Shown here piece by piece: positions 1 through 12,904 of a DNA stretch of 64,000 nt (positions are counted from its first letter, which is position 1; each line of letters opens with the position of its first letter). The notes below the pieces were generated by a model. The model made no database searches, was not told the origin of the DNA, and was given only the letters and a program-made list of their open reading frames with translations. This DNA comes from Lepidurus packardi (taxonomy: Eukaryota; Arthropoda; Branchiopoda; Notostraca; Triopsidae), in contig JAKZAN010000007.1 in NCBI GenBank assembly GCA_023053545.1, positions 8,308,001 to 8,372,000 of the forward strand, given 5' to 3'. A program made the position numbers and the translations under genes.

Positions 1-2045
1 ATATCTATCCTTAAAAGCATCTCTTCGTTACAAAGAAATCGAGAGTGAGTATACAAGTCGCAGCAATAGCACCCACCCCTGCTATATCTGGGCCTACAGT
101 AGAGTTACATATAGGCTTCGCCTCAACGATACGCGATCGTCCCGGATATGGACGTCCCCGGACATATAATGGCTTTACCTTGTCCACTGGCTCAAGAGAA
201 AGCCCACTCTAGTGGGCAGGAAATTCCAAAGAGCTCTTTCGAATTAAGTGGTAAAGCTCCTACTAAACTTTTTCTGCCCTTTTCACGCCATGGACACTAT
301 ATTCAAGTCCCCCATACCCGTATAGTCAGGCAAACCATAAATAACCCAAAATAACTAGCACAAATAAATAACAAAATAAAGTTGAGCTCGTAAATTAGAC
401 GGTAGCACGAAATCATACCTGGCGTGACTCCTCGTTATTAGAAAAGGGGGTGAGGGAACCATGAAAACGAGAATATAAACCCCTCGGACCTTAGAAATGA
501 AACTATTATCCATTCATACTCCCCCAAAGAAAATAAATAAAAAAAATTATCGTGTCCAGTTTTAACTGCCGGGAAATTGTATCATACGTCAACGCCTTCA
601 TTATGGGACCATTCGAGCTGATTCCTTTCGATCCCATGCCGTTTTTTTCTGCCATATGTCACATTTTGTCGACTTTCATTTTCTGGATTATTTTATGTAT
701 TTATTTAATATTTTTTTTTCATGCGCTTTATACATTCTATGCCTTCCTACAATAGCAATCAAACGTAAATTACCTTAGCTTAACACGTTCTTGATGGAAA
801 AGCGGTTCACTCGTTGCGCAATAAAAAGCCCCCCCTCAAAAAAAAAAATTAGAAAAAAATGAAATGGAAACAGACTTTTATAGTTGAACATGTGTTTTTC
901 AATCAAAATTGTGTCAAGACGTGGATTTATTAAATAAAAAAAAATTGCTAATAAAAAAGGCGAGTAAAACGCCACCGAGATTTTCGTCACGGAATTGGAC
1001 GTATTACAAGTCAGCCGTGTCCCGTAACAGATATCTGGGTAGGCAGCAGCTTTAGATCATGGTTTATACACCCTTTACCTCCCACCCCATTCCAACCCCT
1101 TCGTATTGGGTCGTTCCTTGAGCCCCGGTCCTGAGAAATGAGCTGGCCCCCTTTTATGAGCTTGTCAGACATGATTTGTCGCACTCCCCTTTTGCAGCGA
1201 TGGCGAACTCAGACGGCTTGGGGGATGCTTGCTGCGCGCTATGTCACAAGCCGGTCTCGTCGCAAGGCTTCGGCCTTCTTTCCTCCCCGCGTCCGCGTCC
1301 CCGCACCGCTTATGCACTTCTATATCGAACACGTTGGAACATTCGCTAGCCGCCCCTTTCCTCCGCTTTCTAATACGAGCATCCCACACGTTTTCTCATA
1401 TCGGGAAGAAATAACACGGCATATTACACCAACACTATGTGTATTTTTTTAGAGGGTGCGGCTTGCCCCGAAGAAAAAAAAAGTTCCAGCCACCCCAAGG
1501 GGGTGGAACTATAGATAAGGAAAAGGAAAGGATCAAAAAGAAAAGGAAAAAAGGGGCGTCGTTCATAGCCAATAATCGCGAGCAAGGTTATGTATGCGTC
1601 TTTGGGGACCGGAGCAATCGCCAGTGATGGAACTCTACCGAGTATAACAAAAAGCCCTTTTGGGCTGCGAGACTAAACGAAATTGGAAGACAAAAGCGAT
1701 TGCTCGTCGATTGACTCTAGCTCGTACGAGTTCTATATAATGGTAGATTGGTTTAGAGTGTTTGCGAGCCTCCAAAGTTGGACTATAATTTGTCGTTTTA
1801 CTACGACGAAACTGATCATATTGCTGCGTCTTCCTAAAGGGCAATATAGCCACAATATATAGGTTTAGCATTGGGATACTGTGGCAACAGCCACTAACAG
1901 AAACTAAACAAAAGGAAGCCAGAAAATGGAGCAAAAAAAATCCACTTTCGATTTATACCAATTCCATTCGATTCAATTCAATTCGGCTGACTTTCAATTT
2001 GCTGCCTAAAATAGTATTGAAATTCAATAAAAAAAATGATGTGTG
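1..2045. other. Gene-free AT-rich stretch
   Basis: I see no recognisable exon, RNA gene or repeat terminus here. The longest open frames (about 104 aa near 1138-1452) resemble no family I know, and the opposite strand is open over the same bases, as expected by chance in a locally GC-richer patch. Short A and T runs and a purine-rich block around 1470-1560 are the only visible structure. Confidence 0.6.
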
Positions 2046-2210
2046 ACTTTCTGACGTCACAGGCGGAGCAGTATTCTTGTACCTTAGAGCGTTACTTACT
2101 CTTTTAACGCATGGAAGTAAGCCGTAAGCACGCTGCAACACGCATGTGACGTCACGACCCTCACTTTGGATATCAATAACTCGTGAACGGTTGTTCCGAA
2201 AAATCTGAAA
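2046..2210 (+). repeat. TGACGTCA-pair dispersed repeat, copy A
   Basis: This copy holds two perfect TGACGTCA palindromes, at 2052-2059 and 2147-2154, 95 bp apart. The first sits in CTTTCTGACGTCACAG. The second sits in GTGACGTCACGACCC and is followed about 15 bp later by AATAACTCGTGAACGG. The same order of blocks occurs at 11465-11630 (reversed), 22284-22500, 31176-31370 and 57030-57200 (reversed). TGACGTCA is the full CREB/ATF site. The block order implies common descent rather than chance sites. No terminal inverted repeats or target duplication were found, so the class is unknown. Confidence 0.75.
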
Positions 2211-4178
2211 TAAATGACGTCCTTATTGGACTAACGTAGACTATAAACTTCCATCAAAATTGAACACGTGATTGTTGGGTGCTATTGCCCTTGTAAGTAC
2301 CAAGCAATCATCTTCTTCCCTATATCGACACAAAATCCTATAAAAGACTTAATACCATCCAAACACACGCATAGATCCACAGACACACAGAAAAGTCGAG
2401 AACATAGGAAGGAAAAGTAATAACTTTCTAGCGGTGCTGCAATAGAGGGCTTTTGGGCTTGCTTATGAAAATCTCGTTTTCAGGGGGAATGGGACACCCA
2501 AGGAGAGCATTGATTTCAAACGTTTCGATGAAAAAGCAAAAAGAATCTATACGTCCATTGGGCGGGTGACACTCTCGAGCAAAAATGTCGTGTATATATG
2601 ACACGCGGGAATATTATTAAAGCTCCCCCCAATATGTTGGAACAGCTGCTGGGAGGTTGGTCAAGGAAATGATTACCTGAAGATTGGTCTGGATGATGCA
2701 TGACCAGCTTGGACGACGTAATCGGAGAATGCGGCTTTGGCCGAATTTTCGGTAGAGGGTTAAAAAAATCTCGTTCGCTGGAACCAATTCCCTTCGTTTC
2801 TTCAAGCATATACAGGATCCTGCAAAGAAATCAACGCAAATACCAATAAGAACAAGGAACACGCAATTATATGAAATCTAGCGAAAACTTGTACCGGAAC
2901 GGCAACAAGCATTAGCTCACGCCTGAGCTTTCAATAAAAAAAGAATAAATAAAAAAAAAAAAGGAACACGAAACTCTCATCAAAGTTTAATTTCCCCGTG
3001 CTAAAAGTATGCGTCACCGGATTTATCTTTCCAACGTGTCATTCCAAGTAAGCGCTGTCATAAATAGGTGTATAAACACATGCCCCCCCCCCCCCCCTTG
3101 CAAAGAAATGTCCCTTTTGAATCAGCAGAAATAAAGAGTCACGGTTCCTTTCACACGGCGAAAAGGAGAACACGAGACACGAACACGATTTCGTCCCCAT
3201 TTCATGACTAGCTCTTGCTTCCAACTTATTGACTAGTTTCTTTGGAAGCCCAAGCCAGGTATACACCCAATCAAACGGATTTTCCTTCTTTCAAGTGAAC
3301 AAAACCCCCACAACGCACTTCAAGTGTCTTGTGTATGGGGGAAGGGGAATTGCTTCGTTTTTTAGTAAACGAATTATGACTAAGCCGACCGTGATGTATC
3401 AGTATCATCTCAGTTTGGCACCTACAAGTGTCCACTTTGTCATTGCTGTCAAACTAAAATTAATTTTTAAAAAACTGTCAAATTTCTTCTTCAACAACAA
3501 ATCTTCAAGATCCATCCCCTATTTTTAAAAAAAACTGCTGGTTTCATAAGAATGTGCTGCCTTTCTTACAAATCTCCCCTATTTCTTAAACTCAACACCG
3601 GGGATTCAACATTCCTGCAGATAGCTAGTATGGATTCCTAAAGGGATTTCGGGTTGGGTTTTCTTGGGAAGGTAAAGTAACTGGTAACCCGGGGGCTCGT
3701 ATATGGACTTGGGTGTTTTCTTAGTCTGAAAGCTCCACTAATGCCTCTTGTCGCACGTTGACTCCGTGTTCAGACCCCGGGAACAACAAAAAATAGTTCT
3801 CTCCATCTGTTCCCATGTTTCTTTCCCCGCTTTAATATGGCTGGTAAACGCCGTGGCCATCGCCTTTACTTTTTTACATGCCTTAGCATGAAAAACTGCA
3901 TGGCAGCAGCGCACTCAACAAAATACAGTAAAAAAATGAAATAATACCAAAAGTAAAGCTCCTGGGTGCCTTATAATTCGTTCCTTGTGGGGTGGCCTAT
4001 GTGCAATGTGTGTTTAGGTAATGCCTGCACCGCATGGAAGTTTGCTCTCTTGAGTAGATTCTGCGGGACGCCCCTTTAATAGAGCTTGCTGATTCAGACC
4101 ACAAGCGCAAAGCGGCTTGGGTTCTTGTCAAAGTACACAAAGTGGGTTACTTTACAACAAGACGGTTACCATACATGA
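2211..4178. other. Gene-free stretch
   Basis: No coding exon is visible. Contents are simple: a C15 run at 3083-3097, a long A-rich run near 2937-2962, and pyrimidine-rich sequence around 3440-3560. Open frames are below 100 aa and unlike any known family. Confidence 0.6.
3083..3097 (+). repeat. Poly-C tract (C15)
   Basis: An uninterrupted run of 15 C. It is one of at least eight C or G runs of 11 nt or more in this window. Confidence 0.95.
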
Positions 4179-4194
4179 CCCCCCCCCCCCCCCC
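4179..4194 (+). repeat. Poly-C tract (C16)
   Basis: An uninterrupted run of 16 C, followed within 40 bp by a short GA microsatellite (about 4220-4231). Confidence 0.95.
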
Positions 4195-4469
4195 TGTGTA
4201 CGTCAGGGACATTTGCCAAAGAGAGAGAGAGACTGACGGACATGAGGAAAGGCCGGCAGCGCCGAACATGAGCACGCTCGGATTTGGTGATGGGCCGGAG
4301 CGTCGTGTGTTTATAATGGACGTGTCCAAGTCCACTTGTCTATGCACAAAGATCCACTGGTGTACACACGAAAAGCTTCCTCCTCGTCCGCTATACCGCC
4401 TTCTTCTCTAACCCCCTCCGCTTTCCTGATGCGTAGACACATATATGAACCTTGGAGATCCGTATTGCT

Positions 4470-4502
4470 GCACAGAGCTTCCGTATACGAGAAGCTCTGT
4501 GC
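4470..4502. other. Perfect 12-bp inverted repeat (hairpin)
   Basis: GCACAGAGCTTC at 4470-4481 is exactly mirrored by GAAGCTCTGTGC at 4491-4502 around a 9-nt loop (CGTATACGA). It could form a stable cruciform or RNA hairpin. No U run follows, and eukaryotic context argues against a terminator. Function unknown. Confidence 0.7.
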
Positions 4503-6265
4503 GGGAGTGTAAGGGGGCACACATCGCAGGGAGTATAGACTCCTTCCATAGCGGAAGAACAGCCGAACAGCAGGACGGCAAAGCTTTTAAGCGGGAGCGC
4601 ACAAAGCAAGCTGGACACCGCACGCCTTGCTAATGGATGAGAAAACACAGCCAAATCCTAGTCTAAGTGGGCACTCTCTTCATACTCTTCCATTGCGCGC
4701 TCTCTCTCTCTCTCTCCCTTATAACCTTAAAAACCTTACCCATTTTCGTTACTTACATTCACTCCTGCATTACCCCTTCCCCACACGTAAAATGAAAAAC
4801 CTACTGCGCTACCTTCACGAGATTTATAACACATGTCAGGTTACGCTAGAAAAAAAAATTCCTAAAATTCATATTTATTAAGAATCCCTAATCCTAAACA
4901 CTAACGCGACCGCTCCTGTTGTTTACCATATGTGACTTCTAACTGTATCTACGTCATTGCCCTTCAGTGTCCATTTCAATAATGAATTTAAAGTAACAAC
5001 TAAAACATTGCAATTTAAAAGAGGTTTAGGGTGTAATTCATTATTGGAATTTGTACATTGTATAGTAGTTTACATCGCATAGAGTATTGTAGAGAGTATA
5101 TATTGCAAGAACATTCTTAGTTTTACCATAAATCTATCGAATTTCCTGTTCGGATTTTCGTAATTGTACAGTTGCTTTTACAGTTGTTTGATTGCAAATG
5201 TATGTTCCAATAGTGTAGGTTATTATGTATGTGTGTAATGTATGTTCCAAATGTATGCAAATGTATGTTCCAATAGTGAATTTTAGGTTAGTTCCAAGTT
5301 AGATTTGTCTTTGGAAAAATTACGATGTTTACGGTTAATTTTTTTTTACAAATTTACCATTTGGTGTAAAAAGGTATTTCCGTTATTTTCTTCTTTTTAG
5401 GAGTACGAAGCAGAAAAGCGAGCAGCAGCACTGCAGCCACTTCATATGTGAGCTCATGCGTGCCATCGTGCAGCTTTTAATGCAAGCAAAAGCTTTTATA
5501 TACCTTTCCCTTCTGCTCAGAAGCTTTACCTGCGGGATCACTAATGGCGGTAATAGCTTTTTAATTTCATCAACTTGTATCAAACTTAATCCAGGATAGC
5601 TTTTAGGTCTTAACCCATCAACGGCTGCTCACTTACGAGAACTTTAAAGCATCAACATCGAGCCACAACGCCCGAGAAATTATATTCCTGATGCGCGGGT
5701 CGGCTATATATACATATATACACCTCTTACGACGAGGGAAGAAAGGAAAAAGTGGAAAGAAAAAGAAAAAAGCTGCATGATAGGGCCCACTTTATAGAGC
5801 AGAGGCCAAAACGAAAAGGAAAAAAAAAATGAAAAGGTGCCATGTATGTCGTATGACGTTCGAATTGCTGCCGACAGCACAAAAAGCCACTCCAAAGCTT
5901 TTAGGGGAAGGGAATGAGCTTTATCCCTAAGTCAATAGGCAAAAAGAAGAGCCCACTGGTAACTAATGCAGTCTTAAGTGAACCAAAACTTTTCCCCAAC
6001 ACCGCTGGCTGCAACCACAGCTCGATGTGCTGTGCTGCTTCGCTATATAACTCGGGGAAGCTTTAACAGATAGCACGAACTTATGTGGCACACTAAAGAA
6101 CCCAACGGAACCCAAGCTGTAATAGTACTGTACATCTTTCATTGTTGTACCGCCATCAGAACAGGCATGGGGAAAACGTGTACTATTACCTTCTCTCCCC
6201 AAATCAAAATAAGACACATGGCACCCGTAGAGTGCTGTTATGTGCCACGCAGTTGGGGAGAATAC
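4503..6265. other. Gene-free stretch with minor repeats
   Basis: A CT microsatellite lies at about 4700-4716. An imperfect inverted pair around CAATAATGAATT (about 4975-4990 and 5034-5050) could be a decayed MITE. A short irregular tandem of AATGTATGTTCCA occurs at about 5198-5275. Nothing coding is recognised. Confidence 0.5.
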
Positions 6266-6302
6266 GTCGACGAACGATTTATATATGTATACGTTCGTCG
6301 AC
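6266..6302. other. Perfect 11-bp inverted repeat (hairpin)
   Basis: GTCGACGAACG (6266-6276) is exactly mirrored by CGTTCGTCGAC (6292-6302) across a 15-nt AT-only-plus-G loop. It lies in a CpG-rich patch that continues to about 6345. Function unknown; it may be a relic terminus of a small element. Confidence 0.65.
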
Positions 6303-9300
6303 CGGTCGCGTGTGCCGGACGTCGGAAGTGTCGCTCTCGGTAGAGCATCCTTCTTATTATTGCGGCTCTTTGGGCTCTTAAAGCTCTAAGCTCTAAGCTG
6401 GGGCTTTTTTATACTTCTATATCCCAATGCATTAAGAACTCTTTCCTGTGTGATTGTGTCTCTTTTATAGAGAAACTTTCATACCGATTTGGTATTACTT
6501 TGGATGTTTTATTTCCGTTTTTCTGTTATTTTTTTGGTTTTTATTAAATTCATATTTTTGATCTTGTTTCCTTTCCTGGTTATTGCTTCACTCCAGGAAT
6601 AGGAGCCACACACCATTTCGCTGGGACAATAAATTGCTAGTTGGAGCGATACACGCTATAAGCACTTGAGTTCTAGTTGTTTTAGAAGTGTATATTTACT
6701 GTACAGTATGATTATATAATTAGACTACCCGGACCTTTAGCTAAAGCTGGAGAGTAGTAATCTTTCTAAAGCCCAGCTTAAATGCTCCTTCGTGATGTAA
6801 TGCATTCCTCGCGCATTAAACACTGATACGCTGTTTGATCTTGCACTCGACAGCGGTCGGAGGAGTGTTTCACCTGCCATTAGACGGAACAATATAAAAA
6901 GGAGCTTGCAGTGCGTCACGCGGGGGAAATTTTTGCAAAGCCAATGACACCTAGCTAAAAGCCAAGTCTTGCATTCCTAGCCAAGGTCGACTAACGCAAA
7001 TAGTTATGGAAAGCTAAAGCCAACGCGAAACATTTCGGGGAAAATGGTAAATGGCTCATGATAAAGAGTTCCTTTGTGGATTCACGCTGGTTGCCAATAC
7101 ACCTTGAAATAACCCAAACGAACAATGCTAATTTGCATACGTTAAAAAAAGACGTCTCATTACATAAAAGCCAAGCCATTGTCTGCATTTACCCAACGAA
7201 ACAAAACAAATAAAAAAATTATATTCCCGTGACAAACGAACATTACCAGAATTTACCTTGACGTACTGTCGTCCGTGTATTAGCATACGTTATACGCGTC
7301 GTTCATAAGCAAAAGGACGTTTACGTGCTTTAGACTACGGTACTTATGTTTGCTAAGGTACGTAGGTAAATAATAATATACTTAAACCTATATATCGTGT
7401 GACCTTAGCTGTATGTACAGAAGACACGCATTTAGTGCGGGAAGCTGGCTCGGCATAGCGCTTAGCGTGGCGAAATTTGAACCACCTTTTGGCTAATCCC
7501 GGTACTAATTATGAGAAAACGCTTCTAACAGTAAAGTTGCAAATACCTAACAGTTATTACATATAATCAAGATTTCCTTCTGCTTTGCCTAACAAATTAG
7601 CGATATGCAAAATTAAAATGTAAACTGTGATAATTCATTTGCTACATCGAAATGTGCTGAATAATATTAATTCTTTGATAGTGCACTGCGCAATGAATAC
7701 AGGAAATGTATGTCACTTTCACAAACTTAACACAAGTTATCTTTATTATTAAGATGTATTACTAAAACTATTAAAATTGTAATTTGTGGCATTTAAATGA
7801 TATTTAGTTCCAAAAAAATTATCGAAATGCTCTTTTTGACAGTTTAGACAGTGGGGAAGTTGGACTTGCCCAACAAGTATAGTACTGGTATACAACAATA
7901 TAATAGTGCAACGTGTATGGGCCGCTGGTGGCAAAGAGATGTCTCCCCACAACTCCCCCACCCCTTAAAAAACGATAATGGAAGCTAATGGAGAAGCCTC
8001 GTGAGGCGCTATTCCTCTCCATTACGGTACAGGAACTACATTACTACCACTACTACGATTTCTGCCACTACTACACCCTTGTATACCCCTGTATATGGTA
8101 AGTAAAAGAACAATGAGAATGAAAGGGACTTGGCTTCTTGTGTCACTACAAAAAGATGACCTTTTTTCTCCCAAATTTCTTCATGCAAACTGCTCCATTT
8201 TTGCCTGCACGGAATTCCCTCCCCAATGAAGCTTCAAGTACGACGTAAAAGGAGTCTTGGGACATGCCCAAAGTGAAAGAAAGGGGCGGAGAAAAGCCAC
8301 CATGGAAATTTATCTATATAACACCCCAGAAAGGCTCTCAATATACACCCGAACCCAGCCTTAGCAAAACAGTCCCCCCCCCCCTTATACTATTGTTAAG
8401 TAAGTAGATTGAAAGAAGAACGTATGTAACACCAATCTATATAGTATGGTGTATGGATAAGGAGAGGGAGATGGGGGGGCTGGAGCCTCTTAGACAAGCG
8501 AGACAAGCACTTTTCATAATCAAACCCCCCCGCCCCCCCTCTCTTGCCAAGTTCGCCAAGCAGTCCGTGGGGAATAACTCCATTGGCATCGGTAGTACTA
8601 AGGGGTGTGCTAAAACTCTTTAAGAAATTTCCTTGGCCGTCTAAAAGAGTCGTATAGCTCCCTAAAGCTCATTGCAGTGATACAACAAGGGAAAAAAGGA
8701 AAAATAAAAAAAAGAGGAGGGGGCAGGCACTCAACACAACAATAAGCTTAACAGCTTTTCCCATTTGGACGTTTTGCGTTATGGAGAGAGCCGGGGATGT
8801 GGGAACTTGGTACAAGTGAGCAGCCCAGCGAGGCAAGCAATTTAGATCGACATCATAGCAGATGGTCATTGTGGTTGTCTCGTCAACGGTTAAATTGTAA
8901 CTAACACGAAACTTGAAAATCAAGGCAACTTTTTTTTTCCCCTTGGCTGTGTTGGGTGGAAACTGGGCTTTGTTATACCTTATAATGAGTGGATGTCCCA
9001 GAGCATGTTTTGAGAAATTATGTTTCTGGTTGTTTCTCTATCCGGATCTCGTAGACCACTCCAAATGTATACTATAGAACCATCGAGGGGAAAGATCGGA
9101 TACACGCCCTAATTAGTCCATATACAAAGTCCCAAATGTGGCTAGAATGCCTCTGTTCAACTCGTTAAAGTTCTCCACAAAAGAGTAATAGTAATATTCT
9201 AACAGGAACAATGCTACTTGATTATAATCGCTTCCATTTATCTTGGTGGTGGACACAAGGCTGACATAGTTCTGCATATTACTAAATTACTATGAAAAGG

Positions 9301-11464
9301 AGAAGGAAATTTAAGGCTTGCCAACTAGCTATTGAGTATGGCCAACTTTACTGGTAAAAGCGTTTTGTCAGAATGTGCGCCAGGTTTGGCGAAAAGGTGT
9401 TCGGCCCCATTCGCCAAGTTACCTTCCCGTACTAAGTGCTGAGCGTGCAGGTATACGGTAGCGCCAGTAACGTTAGCCCTCGTATGTTTGGTACGTTGTG
9501 TGAGTGTTACCGAAGCCTGACGAAGAGGGCTATGTACAGTTTGAATTATCCCTGTAAACCGTTATCCAGCAGCCATTGTATCAATCTGACCAAGATTCCG
9601 AAATATCTTGTGGAACCAAAAGGAGACAAAGCATCCTCGCTGTGCACCAATTACTTCTCGCTGCTAGTAGCTATTAAAGTGGTGCAGTTTGCAGCAAGAG
9701 AACAAAACCCTCGGAGAAGCCGCGGTTGCAAGAGAAGCTATTACAATGGGTTTCAATGGCCGTAATGAGGTGGTCTTGGTGTCTGATTGAGGCCAAGTTT
9801 GTAATTCCTTCAGCTTGTCAGAACCAATTTCACAGCTGGGGGTCCCGGCTCCCAACCCTTGTCTCCATAACTTCCACGCTACAAAACACAAACACATAAA
9901 AGCCATCCCCGCATTTGGTATACACTGTATCCCCACCCTACTCGGAGATATGTGTTTGCTGCAAAGTGTCAGGTATATAAGACAATAGCGCTATAAATTT
10001 GAACCCTGTCTTTTCTAATTTGCCTCAAGTGTCTAAAAAAAGTAACAAACTTGTTCCTGGATGTTACGATACTTTGTCAACTAAGCTTTTAACACAAGAC
10101 TTGCACGATATAACTTGTGGACTTGGGGTTTATCCAAATTGTACCATCAGCAAATCCATGAATACACCAAGCACGTTAATAATTGGCTTCACATTTCAAT
10201 TTCTGTCCTAATAAGACAGGTATAAAGCGCTTGAAACCTTGTCATGTTATTCTCGTTTGCCTGCTAACGGTTAGAACCAGCACCAAAGCCTAATTCTAAT
10301 TGCATTGAAAAAGAATCGTGAGAGCCAAGAAAAAGGCCTCTGCTTTTGTTTGTCCCTTCTTCTCCTTAAGCATCACCTTTAATTAACTCGTTTGTCGGGT
10401 TGGTATGTAGAATTTCAAACGAATCAGATAGCCAAAACTTTCCAACATGTCACATTGGTTCTGTCAAGCCCTACTAAGCCATTTAAGAAAACCCAAAACG
10501 ACTCAATCCAGCACATGACGAGGATAATAAGACACCTGTCTCTGTCAATGCACACTTTGCCAACTTTTTAACCCTCATTCGCTGGAATCCCATGCGAAAA
10601 ACATGGTCGGTAAAACCTACAATGTCTTTTTACCCTTTCTAATTACATTCAATACCAAAGTACTGTAAATACAATCTCTTTTTATGGCGAGTCCAACCAG
10701 AGCCCCTCCGAATAAAAGGAAGATCATTACATCGCCATACGAGTTTGAAGGATGGCTATTTTTAATCTTTGTATTACCCCACCGAGGTAATTGTATTACG
10801 ATTTAAGGGAGAGGAGGAGGAGGGACAGATAACAAGATGTACACAGCTTTTACTTCGATCAAACTATTTTGGGGTGCCGCCAGCACATACAGCACAGCGT
10901 TATTGTATTGGTTTTTGGGGAGGCGAGCCTTGCCAGGCAAAGTCACCGAGTTAACGAGGAGTCACCCTTAACGAAGCTCTTCCTCTTATGCTATTGTTAA
11001 GGAGAGCTGTCGCCTTGCTTTGGTAGACAGACGATGAGCACACACACACGCGCGCCTTTATCTTGCCCAATAAGTTCAAGCAATCAAAAGTCTTCTTCAA
11101 AGCCAAAGCTTCGCATGTCTGGCTTAGTGCTGGTCCTTCGCCCTTGCAATTAATTCTTATTAGAGGATACGCGGTAATAATAGGCGGCATATCTTTTGTT
11201 ACGGATGGTCGGAATGTGCAAAAGCAATTGGCATCAAAAACGAAAATTTGGGCTGCAGCTGCGTGTATGCCTTTACGCCATAATAAGAAACACTATTCCG
11301 CAGAATTTCCATGCCATTCTGCATTATATTTTCCATACAGAGCTGCTCAAACGCCTGAATTGCCACCCCAAAATCCCATGCTGAGATTTTGTTGGAACTG
11401 GTAGTCTACATCATTATAATCACAGTAGGACCATATTTCAAATTTGTTCTGAGCATTTCCTGAA
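6303..11464. other. Gene-free stretch (5.2 kb)
   Basis: No exon with splice sites and family similarity is visible on either strand. The sequence has C11 at 8374-8384, a C-rich run near 8525-8541, a short CA/CG run at about 11040-11056, and otherwise unique sequence. The longest open frames (109 aa at 9436-9765, 113 aa at 11063-11404) resemble nothing recognisable. Confidence 0.55.
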
Positions 11465-11630
11465 ACTTTTCAAATTTGTTCCGGAGGTATTGGCACGCAA
11501 TCTTTGGGTCATGACGTCACACACATTATAACCCACTGCGATACTCTGACTGTGTCCTTTGACGTGAATGGTAAACCATTCTCCCTGGTACCGTGGCGAC
11601 TGACACGTTCGTGACGTCAGAAAGCTGCTT
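11465..11630 (-). repeat. TGACGTCA-pair dispersed repeat, copy B (reversed)
   Basis: Read on the minus strand, it has CTTTCTGACGTCACGAAC, then about 100 bp, then GTGACGTCATGACCC followed by a diverged CCAATACCTCCGGAAC. TGACGTCA sites are at 11512-11519 and 11612-11619. Block order matches the copies at 2046, 22284 and 31176. It lies about 30 bp from the left TTAA of the neighbouring transposon. Confidence 0.75.
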
Positions 11631-11892
11631 ACTTCTATGTTTTGAAACGTCTCTCTTTAAGGCCACGGTGAAGGCGAAGTAGTTGACCCTTTTCCGTCAA
11701 AAGATGTCACTGGCATAGACCCCTATATCCTGAGAATGCTACAAATAAATATACACCTATGACTAATTTCTCGCACTAGAGGTCTGCACACAATAATTAG
11801 GGTAAAGTATGGGGTAAAGGGAAAAGGTCAGCTTATGCTAAGGAACTTCCTCCCTATGTTCGCTTGAGAATGGGAGGGAAATACCAATTTAC

Positions 11893-12152
11893 TGATAATC
11901 CAATTTTCATGCGCTAGACGTGTAAGTATTTAGAAATTGCGAACTAAGCAATTATATTTTCTTAGAAAATTGCCATTACCATTCTTTATGGTCAAGGTTG
12001 ACACCGTCGTTTTATGTATAAAATACAAATGGAAGGGATAATCCAATTTCCAAAGTTTAGAAGTGTACTTAGAAATTCCGAACTAAATCATACTATTTTC
12101 CTAGAAAATTGCCATTACCGTGCTTTACACTCAAGGTTACCACCCATCTTAT
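11893..12152 (+). repeat. Subterminal direct repeat of ~140 bp, two diverged copies
   Basis: The first copy covers about 11895-12009 and the second about 12040-12152. Shared blocks include AATCCAATTTTC/AATCCAATTTCC, TTAGAAATT.CGAACTAA, and TAGAAAATTGCCATTACC. They lie inside the TTAA-flanked transposon between its left end and its ORF, a usual place for transposase-binding subterminal repeats. Confidence 0.7.
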
Positions 12153-12904
12153 CAAGCGCTCGTCTTAGCGATCACTGTTTATATTCTAGTTCTAGTCAAC
12201 TAATAGCCTTCGAAGATCTTGCTCTTTGGGGCTTTCGTTTGACTGCTATGGCACTGCTGAAAAGTGTAATGCATGCTGATGATCATCTTGATGCCGATAG
12301 GTCATTGATCGCTAAATTACATCTTGCAATAGTTTTTCCTGCTTGGCCACATCGTGAAACTCTGGAATATAAAATAAGTTACTGAATATTTTAGCTTTTA
12401 GACATGAATCAGTCAAAGGAAGTGACCAATAAAATAGATTCCCAATTATTGAGGATCAGTATTTTGCAACAACCTTCACTTTCGATCTCAAATTCCCTAC
12501 AACAACAAGCTTTGGTTATATCCCAACGGAATAACTGGAAACGCATAATTTTTCTACTAAGGGGAATTCACTCTTTCTCAAAACTGAATGACTTTTTAAT
12601 TTTTAGTGTTTGTGTAATTTGCCCAAATGCGATTTCAAAGGACATTCACTTTTACTATTTCGCTAACTTTTCGGAATATTGTTATGCAACTTTGACTAGA
12701 ACTCATTCCGTAATCAGAGATCAGCATGAACGGTTCTTAATTTTAGTGTTACCAATTTCTTCAATTGTTTAAAACATTATAGCATTGTACGTTATTAAAA
12801 AAAATACAACCCAAAAAGTTCGTTACTGCGTTCGTGAGTGGTTAAAAAAAGTGAGTTGTGTAAGTTAGTGTGAAACTTTTTTGGCGTTGTACTACTGACT
12901 GAAA

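Noticed and set aside
12014..12772. Two ~122-aa frames upstream of the transposase
   Set aside because: They lie in the subterminal repeat part of the TTAA-flanked element, the first spanning the repeat; no recognisable domain, so treated as chance.
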